Source: CAG-791 sp045130475
Lineage (GTDB): Bacteria > Bacillota > Clostridia > Lachnospirales > Lachnospiraceae
Assembly: GCA_045130475.1 (NCBI GenBank)
Contig: JBGUPU010000044.1
Span: 62,001-126,000, forward strand
DNA: 64,000 nt
Direction of reading: 5' to 3'
Shown here: piece after piece, positions 8,512 to 17,367 of the stretch
Layout: every line of letters begins with the position of its first letter
Numbering within the stretch: position 1 is the stretch's first letter
The notes under the pieces: generated by a model
Seen by the model: the letters and a program-made list of their open reading frames with translations, nothing else
What the model was told of the DNA's origin: nothing
The model's database searches: none
Program-made: the position numbers and the translations under genes

Positions 8512-9825
8512 TCACTTGCCCAGGAGGATCTTTTTGGCCTGTTCAAGCTGATTGTCCGTCTGATCCTTCTCATACTGCTGCGCATCGAATTCGAGGACCT
8601 GATCGGGTTCAATTCCCACTTTGTGGATGTTGCGGCCGTTCCGGGTGTAGTAATCGGCAACTGTGATCTTGATGGCAGACCCGTCTCCCAGCGGATACAG
8701 ATTCTGGACAATGCCCTTTCCGTATGTCTGGGTGCCGACAAGTGTTCCGATCCCAGCGTCCTGGATGGCGCCGGCAAGTATCTCGGATGCACTGGCGGAA
8801 TAGCCGTTCACCAGGACAACGAGGGGAATGTCGAAGTCCGCACCGGGGCAGGTATACTCATCGCGTTTGCCGTTCTTATCCTCCATGTAGAAGATCATGC
8901 CCTTGGGCAGAAGCTCCGAGGCAATCTGTGTGACTGCCGTGACGGTACCGCCGGGATTATCGCGCAGGTCAAGGATCATGTATTTCATGCCCGCCTTTTT
9001 CAGCTTGGCGAGATTCTCGTCAAACTGCCCCGGGGTGACATCATCAAACTGGCTGATCTTGAGATAGCCGATCCCCTTGTCCAGCATCTCGGAAGTGACA
9101 GTGGGAACATTGATGGTCGCGCGGGTGGCCTTCACCGTGATGAATTCACCGTTTCTGCTGACTTTGATCGTGACCGTGGTTCCCTCTTCTCCTTTGACAA
9201 GATTGGCGACTTCGGAAGTATCCATGGACAATGTATCTTTTCCTTCCACTTCGCAAATGATGTCGCCGGTTTTGAGGCCCGCCTTCTCAGCCGGTGTTCC
9301 CGGCATGATGCCCGTGAAGACCGGGGCTCCCGTGGAACTGTCAAGGCCGATATAGGCACCGATCCCCTTGTAGACTCCGGAAGTCTCCTCTGTCATGGAC
9401 TGGTATTCTTCCTGCGTGTAGTAGACTGTATAGGGATCCCCCAGGGCATTCATCAATCCCTTGTACAAACCGGTTTCCAGCGTCCCCACAGTGGCGTCTC
9501 CCGGCTCATAATAGTAATCCCTGATACAATCTTCAAGAAGCTGCAGTTTTTCAATTGATTCCTGGTTCAGTGCGGACCCCGTAGTCGAGTCAGGATCGCG
9601 CTCCGAATCGATGGTCTGCTCCGCAATAGTTTTTACAGGGAGCAGGTGTACGGCAATCGCCAGAAAGACGATCCCGACTGCCATACCGAGTGCGAAGATC
9701 CCCGCCTTTGACAAAAATCCGCCTTTATTGCGGCGTGACCGGGGATAACCCTTGTCCTGCTGCAGATTCTGTGCAGCCGGATCTGCGGGCATGTTTTCGG
9801 AGTACCTAAAATCTCTCTCGTCCAT
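8512..9825 (-). CDS. S41 family C-terminal processing peptidase (CtpA/CtpB type)
   Basis: The 437-residue protein has a basic cytoplasmic N-terminus, one membrane segment (about 40-63), a PDZ domain (about 150-225: PGTPAEKAGLKTGDII) and a tail-specific protease domain. The catalytic motif GYSASASE lies at 341-348 and the general-base lysine is K370 in TQTYGKG. LDLRDNPGG at 286-293 is typical of the family. Such proteases cleave exported or membrane proteins near the C-terminus outside the cell; in Bacillus CtpB takes part in sporulation signalling, but nothing here ties this copy to sporulation. ATG 9825 has only a weak ribosome binding site (GGAC). Confidence 0.93.
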   Translation of the reverse strand: MDERDFRYSENMPADPAAQNLQQDKGYPRSRRNKGGFLSKAGIFALGMAVGIVFLAIAVHLLPVKTIAEQTIDSERDPDSTTGSALNQESIEKLQLLEDCIRDYYYEPGDATVGTLETGLYKGLMNALGDPYTVYYTQEEYQSMTEETSGVYKGIGAYIGLDSSTGAPVFTGIMPGTPAEKAGLKTGDIICEVEGKDTLSMDTSEVANLVKGEEGTTVTIKVSRNGEFITVKATRATINVPTVTSEMLDKGIGYLKISQFDDVTPGQFDENLAKLKKAGMKYMILDLRDNPGGTVTAVTQIASELLPKGMIFYMEDKNGKRDEYTCPGADFDIPLVVLVNGYSASASEILAGAIQDAGIGTLVGTQTYGKGIVQNLYPLGDGSAIKITVADYYTRNGRNIHKVGIEPDQVLEFDAQQYEKDQTDNQLEQAKKILLGK

Positions 9826-9986
9826 TCTACTGTTTCGTCCTTTTATATTCTGTGTAATGATTTGATTCAGCGGGGATGCCCTGTTTTCGCATGCTCCCTT
9901 CCTATAGGATTATTTTAATGAGCAGGCGTTCGTTTGTCACTGCATTCGACAGATTCTTCACCGCAAATACACAGAATGGTTACAGG

Positions 9987-11075
9987 TCAAAAATCGTATT
10001 GCTCCATATATTTCATGTATTTGACTACCATGAGAGCAATTTTGAAAGTGATCGCGTCCTCAAAGACTCGAAGATCCAGGCCGGTGCTTTTCTGAAGCTT
10101 GTCCAGACGATAGACAAGTGTATTTCTGTGGATGAAAAGCTGCCGGGATGTCTCGGAAACATTCAGACTGTTTTCAAAGAATTTATTGATGGTTGCAAGT
10201 GTCTCCTGGTCAAAATCATCCGGGTTTTTGCCCTTGAAGATCTCGCGGATGAACATCTTGCACAGAGGGATGGGCAGCTGATAAATGAGCCGGCCGATTC
10301 CGAGTTCGTTATAGGCAATGACTGTGCGGTCTTCAAAGAAGATCTTGCTGACATCAAGTGCCATCTTGGCCTCTTTGAAGGAACGGCTGACCTCCTTGAT
10401 CTCGTCGACAACTGTGCCGTAAGAGACACGGATCTCTGTGATGCCAAGGCGGTGGAGCTGCTGCTCGATATTGAGCGCAGTCTTTTCGATCTCGCGCTCC
10501 TTGCTGTTGTCAGAAAGCTCCTTGACGATGACGACATTGGTCTCGTCCACAGCAGTGACAAAATCCGCGCTGGACACACCGATATACTCCTGAAGCAGCT
10601 CAAGAACATTGCGGTCCCGCTCGGAGCCGTTCTCGACGATCAGGACAACCCGCCTGACATCCGGAATGATCCTGAGCTTCTTGGCACGGCTGTAAATATC
10701 CACGAGAAGCAGGTTGTCCAGGAGCAGGTTCTTCATGAAGCTGTCCTTGTCATAGCGTTCTTTAAAAGCAGCCATCAGGCCGCGGAGCTGGAAAGCAGCC
10801 ATACGTCCGACCAGGAGGGTGTTATCTGTGTCCCCGTAGACAACCAGCACATATTCCAGCTGCTGGTCTTCGAGAACCTTAAAAAACTGATACGGGCCCG
10901 CTGACTGGGAATCTGCCGGAGATACTGCGAAATCAGGGATTGCACGCGATGCATCTTCAAAAACCGGTGCAGTGGATACAACCTCTCTGCCGTCCGCATC
11001 CATAATACAGATTTCCAGCTTGGTAATATCTTTGATCCCGTCGATTGTATTCTGTAAAACCTGATTTGAAACCAT
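9987..11075 (-). CDS. CdaR/PucR-type transcriptional regulator
   Basis: The 362-residue protein has an N-terminal sugar-diacid-recognition-like region (about 1-130: LQNTIDGIKDITKLEICIMDADGREV), a central GGDEF-like PucR region, and a C-terminal PucR helix-turn-helix (about 305-350: NVSETSRQLFIHRNTLVYRLDKL). CdaR-family proteins activate genes for sugar diacid, purine or related metabolite use. No operon target is adjacent, since the neighbours are a protease gene and an S1 protein gene, so the regulon is unknown. The 235-bp upstream region lies behind the cvfB terminator and must hold its promoter. Confidence 0.85.
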   Translation of the reverse strand: MVSNQVLQNTIDGIKDITKLEICIMDADGREVVSTAPVFEDASRAIPDFAVSPADSQSAGPYQFFKVLEDQQLEYVLVVYGDTDNTLLVGRMAAFQLRGLMAAFKERYDKDSFMKNLLLDNLLLVDIYSRAKKLRIIPDVRRVVLIVENGSERDRNVLELLQEYIGVSSADFVTAVDETNVVIVKELSDNSKEREIEKTALNIEQQLHRLGITEIRVSYGTVVDEIKEVSRSFKEAKMALDVSKIFFEDRTVIAYNELGIGRLIYQLPIPLCKMFIREIFKGKNPDDFDQETLATINKFFENSLNVSETSRQLFIHRNTLVYRLDKLQKSTGLDLRVFEDAITFKIALMVVKYMKYMEQYDF

Positions 11076-11275
11076 AAAACCCCACTCTTTCCTGCAGAAC
11101 TAATTCCCTGCATGAAATTTTCTTAAATACGCCCTTCTTCTTATTCTAATGTAAACTCAGACAATTTTCCACAAAAAAAGCAAGAAATTTTGTATGAAAT
11201 CCACAAACCAGATACTTTTTTTCCCTTTTTACAAGACTTTATGCACAAAGTAATATATGTAAAGTGTCTTATATG

Positions 11276-11304
11276 AAAAAAACACAGCCTTCGCTGTGTT
11301 TTTT
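11276..11304. terminator. Intrinsic terminator of the cvfB-like gene
   Basis: CACAGC and GCTGTG pair around a CTTC tetraloop, flanked by seven A on the left and six T on the right. It lies 7 bp beyond the minus-strand stop at 11311 and is symmetrical. Confidence 0.92.
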
Positions 11305-11310
11305 CAGGGA

Positions 11311-12144
11311 TTATATTAATACAATCCGCTCTTCTTCAATTATAATCCTGTTCTCCTTGAGCAGGTGGCCGATTGCCCGTTTGAACTCATTCTTGCTCAT
11401 ATGTGTTTTTTCCCTTATAAGCTCCGGTGAAGCCTTGTCCGTAAACGGGATGACCCCGCCTCCTTCATTGAGCATCCTGAGCACAGTTTCCACATCCGTC
11501 TCGATCTGGAGATAGCCCTTCTCGCGAATACTCAGATCAAGCTTTCCGTCAGGTTTAACGCTGGTCACGCGCGCCTGAACGATTTCACCTGCCTTGAGTT
11601 CCCGCACCAGTTCCCGGCGGGGGATCAGGGCGGAATAAATACTGTCAACGGCAACAAAGGCGCCGAAATTGCGGCTCGTCTCATAAACAATGCCTGTCAC
11701 CTGATCACCTGTCTGATAAGGACTGTCAGTGCGAAGCCAGGGGTAGACGTTCATTGTGGCACAGAGGCGTTCGCTTTTATCCAGATAGACTGCAACAAGA
11801 ACAGTCTGTCCTTCTTTTACGCGCTCACGCGGCTGTTCATGATAGGGGAGCAGCAGGTCCTTGTCAAGACCCCAATCCAGGAAAGCACCGATGCGGCTGA
11901 CCTGAATGACGGTGAGATATCCCACCTGGTGCAATGTAAGTTTCGGTTCTTTACGTGTGGCGATCAATCTGTCTTCGGAATCTTTGTAGAGGAAAACCTC
12001 CAGTTCATCGCCGATTGCAGCGCCTTCGGGAACCTGGGAACGGGGAAGCAGAACACGTTCATTGGGAACATCCCCGGTCAGATAAACTCCGAATGGAACC
12101 TGCTTATCTATCCGTAATATCTGTTTTTCTCCGATTTTCAGCAT
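11311..12144 (-). CDS. cvfB: CvfB-like S1 RNA-binding protein
   Basis: The 277-residue product follows the CvfB plan: an N-terminal S1-like strand set (KQILRIDKQVPFGVYL), a second (VGYLTVIQVSRIGAFLDWGLDKDLLLP), a third (GDQVTGIVYETSRNFGAFVAVD...ALIPRREL), and a C-terminal winged helix (ELIREKTHMSKNEFKRAIGHLLKENRI). S. aureus CvfB binds RNA and affects virulence gene expression; elsewhere the role is poorly known. The start ATG 12144 has AAAGGA upstream. It ends in its own terminator and is probably transcribed alone or with the thioesterase gene 159 bp upstream. Confidence 0.9.
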   Translation of the reverse strand: MLKIGEKQILRIDKQVPFGVYLTGDVPNERVLLPRSQVPEGAAIGDELEVFLYKDSEDRLIATRKEPKLTLHQVGYLTVIQVSRIGAFLDWGLDKDLLLPYHEQPRERVKEGQTVLVAVYLDKSERLCATMNVYPWLRTDSPYQTGDQVTGIVYETSRNFGAFVAVDSIYSALIPRRELVRELKAGEIVQARVTSVKPDGKLDLSIREKGYLQIETDVETVLRMLNEGGGVIPFTDKASPELIREKTHMSKNEFKRAIGHLLKENRIIIEEERIVLI

Positions 12145-12303
12145 GTTGATCCTTTCCGATTTATACTAATTCGGCATTCCGGAAAGTAATTTTCAACAAA
12201 GCTCCGGTGCAGCCGCAGGCATGGGGACTTCGATAAAAGTCCTTAAATCCTGCTCATCTGCATTGAGTGTATTCGAATTGGTGGAACATAAATAAATATC
12301 AAA

Positions 12304-13026
12304 TCACTTGCTCTGTGAAAAATGCATTTCCATGATCGCGTACGGTTTTCCGTCATCCGCGTTGAGACAAACGCAGGCGGCAGAAGGATCTTCCGCATAG
12401 ACCACAGGAGTAATCCGGTCTCCCAGAACTGCCTGCTGCCTGTATTCAATGCGCAGAACCGCCGCCTCCTGTTCCGCAGGGAAAAGCCCCGACGCGATGC
12501 GGACATATTGTCCGTTATTCATATGCCGGTTAGTATCGAGATGATATTCCTGCACTGTAACAGAGGGTTTTACTGCGCCGGGACAATCCGGGATACGGAT
12601 CTTCCGGGAGTCATACTTCATATCCAGCTTGTTTTCAAGCTGGTATTTCCCCAATATATCCGCAGGAATACGGACAGGATGATTTGTCTGTGTATTGATC
12701 AGTGTCCATACAGAATTCGCCGCGGCAAGCCTCTCGCCGCAGGCTGTCTCCATCAGGAAATTGCGCAGCCCGATTCCGCCCTTCATCTCATAGGGCAGGG
12801 TGCCGATTCTGACTTCTTCGCCCAATAGGGGCATTCTGTATATTTCCACGCGCCAGTACACAATGATCCAGGCAAGACCCCGTGACTGCATCCGTTCAAC
12901 TCCGATTCCGCAGTCTTCCGACTGAAATGTTGAACAGTCCTGAAAATAATCAATCAGTTTTTCAGGTGTCAGACGTCCGAAAGCATCTGTTTCACTGTAT
13001 CGGATCCTGCTGGTGAAATTGTACAT
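12304..13026 (-). CDS. Acyl-ACP thioesterase
   Basis: The 240-residue double-hotdog protein hydrolyses acyl-ACP to release fatty acids. The first hotdog shows YSETDAFGRLTPEKLIDYFQDCS; the second has the catalytic-type motif DTNRHMNN (D164, N166, H168, N170-N171), matching the plant and bacterial FatA-like pattern. GGAGG sits 5 bases before ATG 13026. It lies downstream of the amidase gene with 107 bp between. Free fatty acid release could feed phospholipid turnover; no pathway partner is adjacent. Confidence 0.9.
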   Translation of the reverse strand: MYNFTSRIRYSETDAFGRLTPEKLIDYFQDCSTFQSEDCGIGVERMQSRGLAWIIVYWRVEIYRMPLLGEEVRIGTLPYEMKGGIGLRNFLMETACGERLAAANSVWTLINTQTNHPVRIPADILGKYQLENKLDMKYDSRKIRIPDCPGAVKPSVTVQEYHLDTNRHMNNGQYVRIASGLFPAEQEAAVLRIEYRQQAVLGDRITPVVYAEDPSAACVCLNADDGKPYAIMEMHFSQSK

Positions 13027-13133
13027 CCAATCCTCCGTTGATTTTTCACCGTATATTCCGTAATGGTTTTTCCGTTCGCGGAAATGACCGGGAGGTCATC
13101 CCCCTTACTCATCCGGCTTTGTCAGGCAAAGAC

Positions 13134-15098
13134 TCATCCATGTTTTCCTTTTCTCAGGATTCCTTTGGAATCAAAGTAGCATTTTTTGCCGTTGATCGTT
13201 TTCCATCCGATGGTCTTGACCAATGTCTTTTTGTCAAAGTAATACCATTCACCGCTGATCTTTTTCCAGCCCTTCACGAACCTTCCGGTCTTCTTGTGCG
13301 CATAATACCATTTAGATCCGATCTTGATAAAGCTGACCTGACGCACACCCTTGCTGTTGAAATAATAATAGTACTTTCCGATCTTGTGCTTTCCGGGTGT
13401 AATGCGCGAATAATCTTTGGTGGAAAAGTAATAAGTTTTGCCGCCGATCTTCTGCCATCCCTTCAAGAGCTTTCCGGTTTTGACAGAAGCATAATACCAT
13501 TTCGTGCCGACCTTGAAGAAACCGGTGACACGCACGCCGGACGCGTTGAAATAGTATCTGCCGCCGTTAATGGTAAGAAATTTCCCCTTGACAGTCTTGC
13601 CGTCAGCTCCGATGTAATAAACTTTGCCGGACACTGTCTTCCAGACGTTTTTAGGGGTGGATGCTGCCGGCTTGCTTGCGGCAGCGGAAGAAACGGTACT
13701 CTTGACTGCATTGCGCAGAATGATGGTTCCGCGTTTTCCCCTGGTGCCCATGCTCCACGGCACATGATACACATTGCTGGTATGGGCATCCACAACGGGC
13801 ATACCAGAGGCATTTTTGCCGACACAGATGCCGACATGATCGTAAGTTCCGTTTCCGTTCCAGTCATAATAAACCGGATTGCCATATGCCACATTTGCAT
13901 TGGACGCTGTCACGAACGTCCCGTAAGCTTTGAAATGGCGGATATGACCCATAACATTGATCCAGTTCACAGATTGAGGATACCAGTCATCTGTTTTGGG
14001 CATGCCTCCGGCAAAAAGGCACTGAGATACAAAGTTGGCGCAATCCACGCCTCTGTACTCTTTATAACTGCGATTATAGTCTTTCCAATATTTGTCCGCA
14101 TAGGCCGCGGCCTTTGCGGGCGTGTAGGTGTAACCTGCTGCAGCAGCCGCATACAGATCAGATCCCTCTTCGTACATGGAATCCGCTGTAAGCGCCTGTG
14201 TGCTCTCAGCCTGGTACAGAACAGCAGAAGGAACTGCTGCACTCTCGTCGATCTTGTATGAAAGAACTTTACTGTCTTCCGTCTCCTGTCCGTCGTCAGC
14301 TTCAGGATCACTGAGCTGAGCATAAGCCGCAGGGGCGGCATCCATGTCTGACTTTACTTCAAACAGAGTTTCAGGGGATTCCTGAGATTCCGTCACCGGA
14401 TCCTCCCCTTCGCCGAGCCAGGTATAGTTTACATCCGTCCCGTTAATCTCTAAGGGCGTCCACGCGCCGTTTTTACCACATTCCAGGATCAGGGTAAATG
14501 AATAGCTGTAGGATGATGCATTTACAGTCTCCGCTTCTGCGGAGAGGCTGTAGCCCTGTGTCATCCATTCGTCCACATCCAATACAAGTCTATTATTCTT
14601 TTTCTCACAGGAAACAATCTGGAAGCGGGGAATCATCTCGCGGATCACGGCACCTTCCGTAACCATCATCCTCGCATAATCCTCCTGGCGGTCCCAATCA
14701 CTGCAGACAGCGCTGTCCGCTTTTGCTGCTTTTGTGCCGTTGATCGCAGATGTCAGATATCCGGCCTTTGCTTCCTCGTACGCTGACAAGGCTTCAAAAG
14801 CTTTCCTGCTCTCATCCTCTTTTAATTTGGAATACAGTACGTCTCCGTCTGAAAGTATATTGCGTGCAGAAGCGAGAATCTGCTCATCTGTCATACTGCC
14901 GGAACTCTGATAGAAGTTTTCTATCGCCTCTTCATAAGGAAGTCTTCCGGTACTGTCTTCAGCCTGCCCAGCCTTCCCGCGTCCGTCCTGGATGCCGGAC
15001 CCATACACATGTGCGGGAACAGCGATCATAACTGCCAGAGCAGCTGCCGCCGCCACTATCTGCATTGACTTTTTCAGGAATTTCGTTACTGTTTCCAA
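13134..15098 (-). CDS. Secreted amidase-domain protein with cell-wall-binding repeats
   Basis: The 654-residue product starts at TTG 15098 (GGTAGG about 4 bases upstream). This gives a proper signal peptide with K6, K9 and K10 before a hydrophobic stretch and likely cleavage near HVYG-S (33). A Ser/Glu-rich region of unknown fold follows, then an amidase domain (about 325-470) with the Cys motif GVDCANFVSQCLF (C353) and a later His in DHVGICVG. About eight aromatic repeats of the choline/glucan-binding type (KWYYASVKTGKLLKGWQKI) fill 485-654. The protein probably acts on or binds the cell wall. It has its own promoter about 220 bp upstream and a long leader. Confidence 0.9.
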   Translation of the reverse strand: METVTKFLKKSMQIVAAAAALAVMIAVPAHVYGSGIQDGRGKAGQAEDSTGRLPYEEAIENFYQSSGSMTDEQILASARNILSDGDVLYSKLKEDESRKAFEALSAYEEAKAGYLTSAINGTKAAKADSAVCSDWDRQEDYARMMVTEGAVIREMIPRFQIVSCEKKNNRLVLDVDEWMTQGYSLSAEAETVNASSYSYSFTLILECGKNGAWTPLEINGTDVNYTWLGEGEDPVTESQESPETLFEVKSDMDAAPAAYAQLSDPEADDGQETEDSKVLSYKIDESAAVPSAVLYQAESTQALTADSMYEEGSDLYAAAAAGYTYTPAKAAAYADKYWKDYNRSYKEYRGVDCANFVSQCLFAGGMPKTDDWYPQSVNWINVMGHIRHFKAYGTFVTASNANVAYGNPVYYDWNGNGTYDHVGICVGKNASGMPVVDAHTSNVYHVPWSMGTRGKRGTIILRNAVKSTVSSAAASKPAASTPKNVWKTVSGKVYYIGADGKTVKGKFLTINGGRYYFNASGVRVTGFFKVGTKWYYASVKTGKLLKGWQKIGGKTYYFSTKDYSRITPGKHKIGKYYYYFNSKGVRQVSFIKIGSKWYYAHKKTGRFVKGWKKISGEWYYFDKKTLVKTIGWKTINGKKCYFDSKGILRKGKHG

Positions 15099-15317
15099 AT
15101 TACCTACCCATACCTCTCCTAATACCCTGTAAAATGCAGCCGTTTTTTCCGTCCTGGACCATGATTTTTAAACCTCTTTTTTCGGAGTCCTTATTTTAAG
15201 CATACCCAATTAAACATAACGTTTCGGGCATTCATTTCAACTCAAACTCCGAGAGAACCGACCCGAACTGCTATGTATAATCCGGCTTTAAATAAAGAAA
15301 AAATCAGGCGCTAATAT
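15099..15317 (-). promoter_or_regulatory. Long structured 5' leader of the amidase gene
   Basis: About 215 bases separate the predicted transcription start from TTG 15098. On the minus strand the leader can form a TTCGGG/CCCGAA stem and an alternative CGGAGT/ACTCCG stem, and ends with AGGAGAGGT-ATG-GGT-AGG-TAA, a three-codon mini frame immediately before the TTG start. I see no known riboswitch core. The alternative stems and the mini frame suggest control of translation or readthrough. Confidence 0.35.
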
Positions 15318-15346
15318 ATTATATACTTGTAGATACAACATGTCTA
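15318..15346 (-). promoter_or_regulatory. Promoter of the amidase gene
   Basis: On the minus strand TAGACA (15341-15346) is followed after exactly 17 bp by TATAAT (15318-15323). It is the only strong sigma-A-like match upstream of the amidase gene and overlaps an imperfect dyad, GTAGA-N9-TCTAC. Confidence 0.65.
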
Positions 15347-15522
15347 CCTGTAATATTTTTAAAAATTCCTTCATTATTTGGTAAAATCTGATTAAAAATC
15401 TACAATTCGTCTTCGTTTTACAAAGCCAGTCCCATTCTGCACACCAGCTGCAAACCAGCGCGTCTAAAGCAGGTTTTACGCCTTCTCGCAGATCTGAGCT
15501 CCTGAACCCCCCGAAAATCCCG

Positions 15523-15557
15523 AAAAAAAGAGCCCCTGATCATAAAATCAGGAGCTC
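15523..15557 (-). terminator. Intrinsic terminator of tRNA-Gln
   Basis: On the minus strand GAGC-T-CCTGAT pairs with ATCAGG-G-GCTC (one mismatch) around a short loop, followed by CTTTTTTT. It begins 12 bases after the tRNA 3' end. Confidence 0.85.
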
Positions 15558-15568
15558 ATTTGATGAAA

Positions 15569-15641
15569 CTGGGCTAGTAGGATTCGAACCTACAAAATGA
15601 CGGAGTCAGAGTCCGCTGCCTTACCGTTTGGCTATAGCCCA
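15569..15641 (-). tRNA. tRNA-Gln (anticodon CUG)
   Basis: The minus strand folds as a cloverleaf: acceptor TGGGCTA/TAGCCCA, D stem GCC/GGC, anticodon stem GCGGA/TCCGT with loop CTCTGAC (anticodon CTG reads CAG), and T arm GTAGG-TTCGAAT-CCTAC with G as the discriminator base. CCA is not encoded. The variable region has six bases (CATTTT), one more than usual for this class. A promoter and a terminator flank it, so it is a single-gene unit. Confidence 0.95.
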
Positions 15642-15678
15642 TTATTCGCTGCCGTTTATCTCTCGGCTACGAATTGAA

Positions 15679-15707
15679 ATTATAATGCATCACTTTGGAA
15701 AAAGCAA
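15679..15707 (-). promoter_or_regulatory. Promoter of tRNA-Gln
   Basis: On the minus strand TTGCTT (15702-15707), a 17-bp spacer and TATAAT (15679-15684) lie 38 bases upstream of the mature tRNA 5' end. Confidence 0.75.
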
Positions 15708-15798
15708 GCACTTTTTTAGAATTTTTTAAGCTTTTGCCACACACAATACAGACATACACACCTGTGCATACGGATGTACCTGTACAGCAGGACTCTTT

Positions 15799-17253
15799 TT
15801 ATTTGCGCCACGTATAGGGATAGAACAGGAGCAGCATAGGATACAGCTCCAGTCTTCCGGCAAGCATATCAAACATGAGGACATACTTGGAAGCCAGCGA
15901 AAAATGTCCGAAGTTGGCTGTGGGGCCGACGGCAGAGAGGCCGGGGCCGATGTTGTTGAATGTAGCCGCTACAGAGGTAAAGATCGTCTCCAGGCTCTGG
16001 TCTCCGTCGAAAACCGTGACGAGCAGGACAGAGGCAAAGAAGAGGACTACATAGATTCCGACATACATGACAACGGAACGGACGGTTTCACGCTCAACAG
16101 GCTTTGCATCCATGCGCACGGAAGTTACACTGCGGGGATGGATGTAATGGTGGATTTCCTGAAGGCCCGCTTTGACAAGGATGACAATACGGGAGACCTT
16201 GATGCCGCCGCCGGTGGAACCGGCGCAGGCGCCGCAGAACATGATCATTACCAGAAGGCACCTGGAGTACTGGGGCCACAGATCAAAATCAGCAGTCGCG
16301 TATCCGGTGGTGGTAATAATAGAGCCCACCTGGAATGCCGCGTGGTGGAAAGCCAGGTAGAGATTGTCGAACAATCCACGGATATTAATGGTGATGGTCA
16401 GGATACTGAAGGCAATGATCCCGAAATACCAGCGCACTTCACTGATCCGGAAGGCATCTTTTTTGTCCTTGCCCAGGAAAAGCACAAAATAGGCGTTGAA
16501 GTTGACGCCAAAGAGGATCATGAAGATCGTTATGATACTCTGCTGCAGCAGCGGATAACTGGCGATACTGTCGCCCAGCACACCGAAACCGCCGGTACCG
16601 GCAGTGCCGAAGCTGAGGCAGAGGGTATCAAAAAGAGGCATGCCCGCAATGAGGAGCAGTACGACCTCGGTGACTGTCATTCCGAAGTAGATCATATAGA
16701 GGATCATAGCGGTATCCCGGATCTTGGGAACAAGCTTTCCGACAACCGGTCCCGGGCTCTCCGCCCGCATCATATGCATCGTACTGCCCATTCTCCGTTT
16801 GCGCATGGGCATAATGGCAAGTACAAAGACGATGACGCCCATGCCGCCGACCCAGTGGGTGAAACTTCTCCAGAAAAGGCTGGCGTGGCTGAGGGCCTCG
16901 ACATCAGACAGAATACTGGATCCGGTAGTCGTGAAACCGGAGATCGTCTCAAACAGCGCATCAGAATATTTGGGTATATCACCGCACAATACAAAGGGGA
17001 GTGCTCCGCAGAGACTGATCACGACCCATACAAGCGCGACACTGACAAAGCCTTCCTTGGTATAAAATTCGGCGCCCGCATCTCCTTTGAGGTTGATCAG
17101 AAAGCCGATTGCGAAATATGCAGCTGCCAGTGCGAAATAAATTGTCCCTTCCCGCTCTCCGTATAGAAAACCTGTGAATGCGGGCAGAAGGAGAAAAATC
17201 GCTTCAAATTTAAGAACCAGCCCGGTGGTGCGTCGGATGATGGAATAATTCAT
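15799..17253 (-). CDS. trkH: TrkH-type potassium uptake channel subunit
   Basis: This 484-residue integral membrane protein has the four-fold M1-P-M2 plan of the TrkH/KtrB superfamily. The four pore loops are visible in order: ETISGFTTTGSS, SFGTAGTGGFG, VGSIITTTGYAT and AATFNNIGPG, each with the selectivity-filter glycine. It forms the K+ (or Na+) conducting dimer at the cytoplasmic membrane, gated by TrkA. The trkA gene lies 114 bp upstream on the same strand, so the pair is probably an operon. Confidence 0.95.
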   Translation of the reverse strand: MNYSIIRRTTGLVLKFEAIFLLLPAFTGFLYGEREGTIYFALAAAYFAIGFLINLKGDAGAEFYTKEGFVSVALVWVVISLCGALPFVLCGDIPKYSDALFETISGFTTTGSSILSDVEALSHASLFWRSFTHWVGGMGVIVFVLAIMPMRKRRMGSTMHMMRAESPGPVVGKLVPKIRDTAMILYMIYFGMTVTEVVLLLIAGMPLFDTLCLSFGTAGTGGFGVLGDSIASYPLLQQSIITIFMILFGVNFNAYFVLFLGKDKKDAFRISEVRWYFGIIAFSILTITINIRGLFDNLYLAFHHAAFQVGSIITTTGYATADFDLWPQYSRCLLVMIMFCGACAGSTGGGIKVSRIVILVKAGLQEIHHYIHPRSVTSVRMDAKPVERETVRSVVMYVGIYVVLFFASVLLVTVFDGDQSLETIFTSVAATFNNIGPGLSAVGPTANFGHFSLASKYVLMFDMLAGRLELYPMLLLFYPYTWRK

Positions 17254-17367
17254 ATCGTAAACCTTCTATTACATGACGTGATGTTGAGGTCAAAAGTCGG
17301 TTGAGGGAACACCGTCTCGTCAAGCTGCGCAGATACTCCCTTCAACTCCTCTGAGCTCCGGCTGGGA

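Noticed and set aside
15099..15317. c-di-AMP or c-di-GMP riboswitch in the amidase leader
   Set aside because: The cell-wall gene context suggested it, but I could not find the conserved core of either class.
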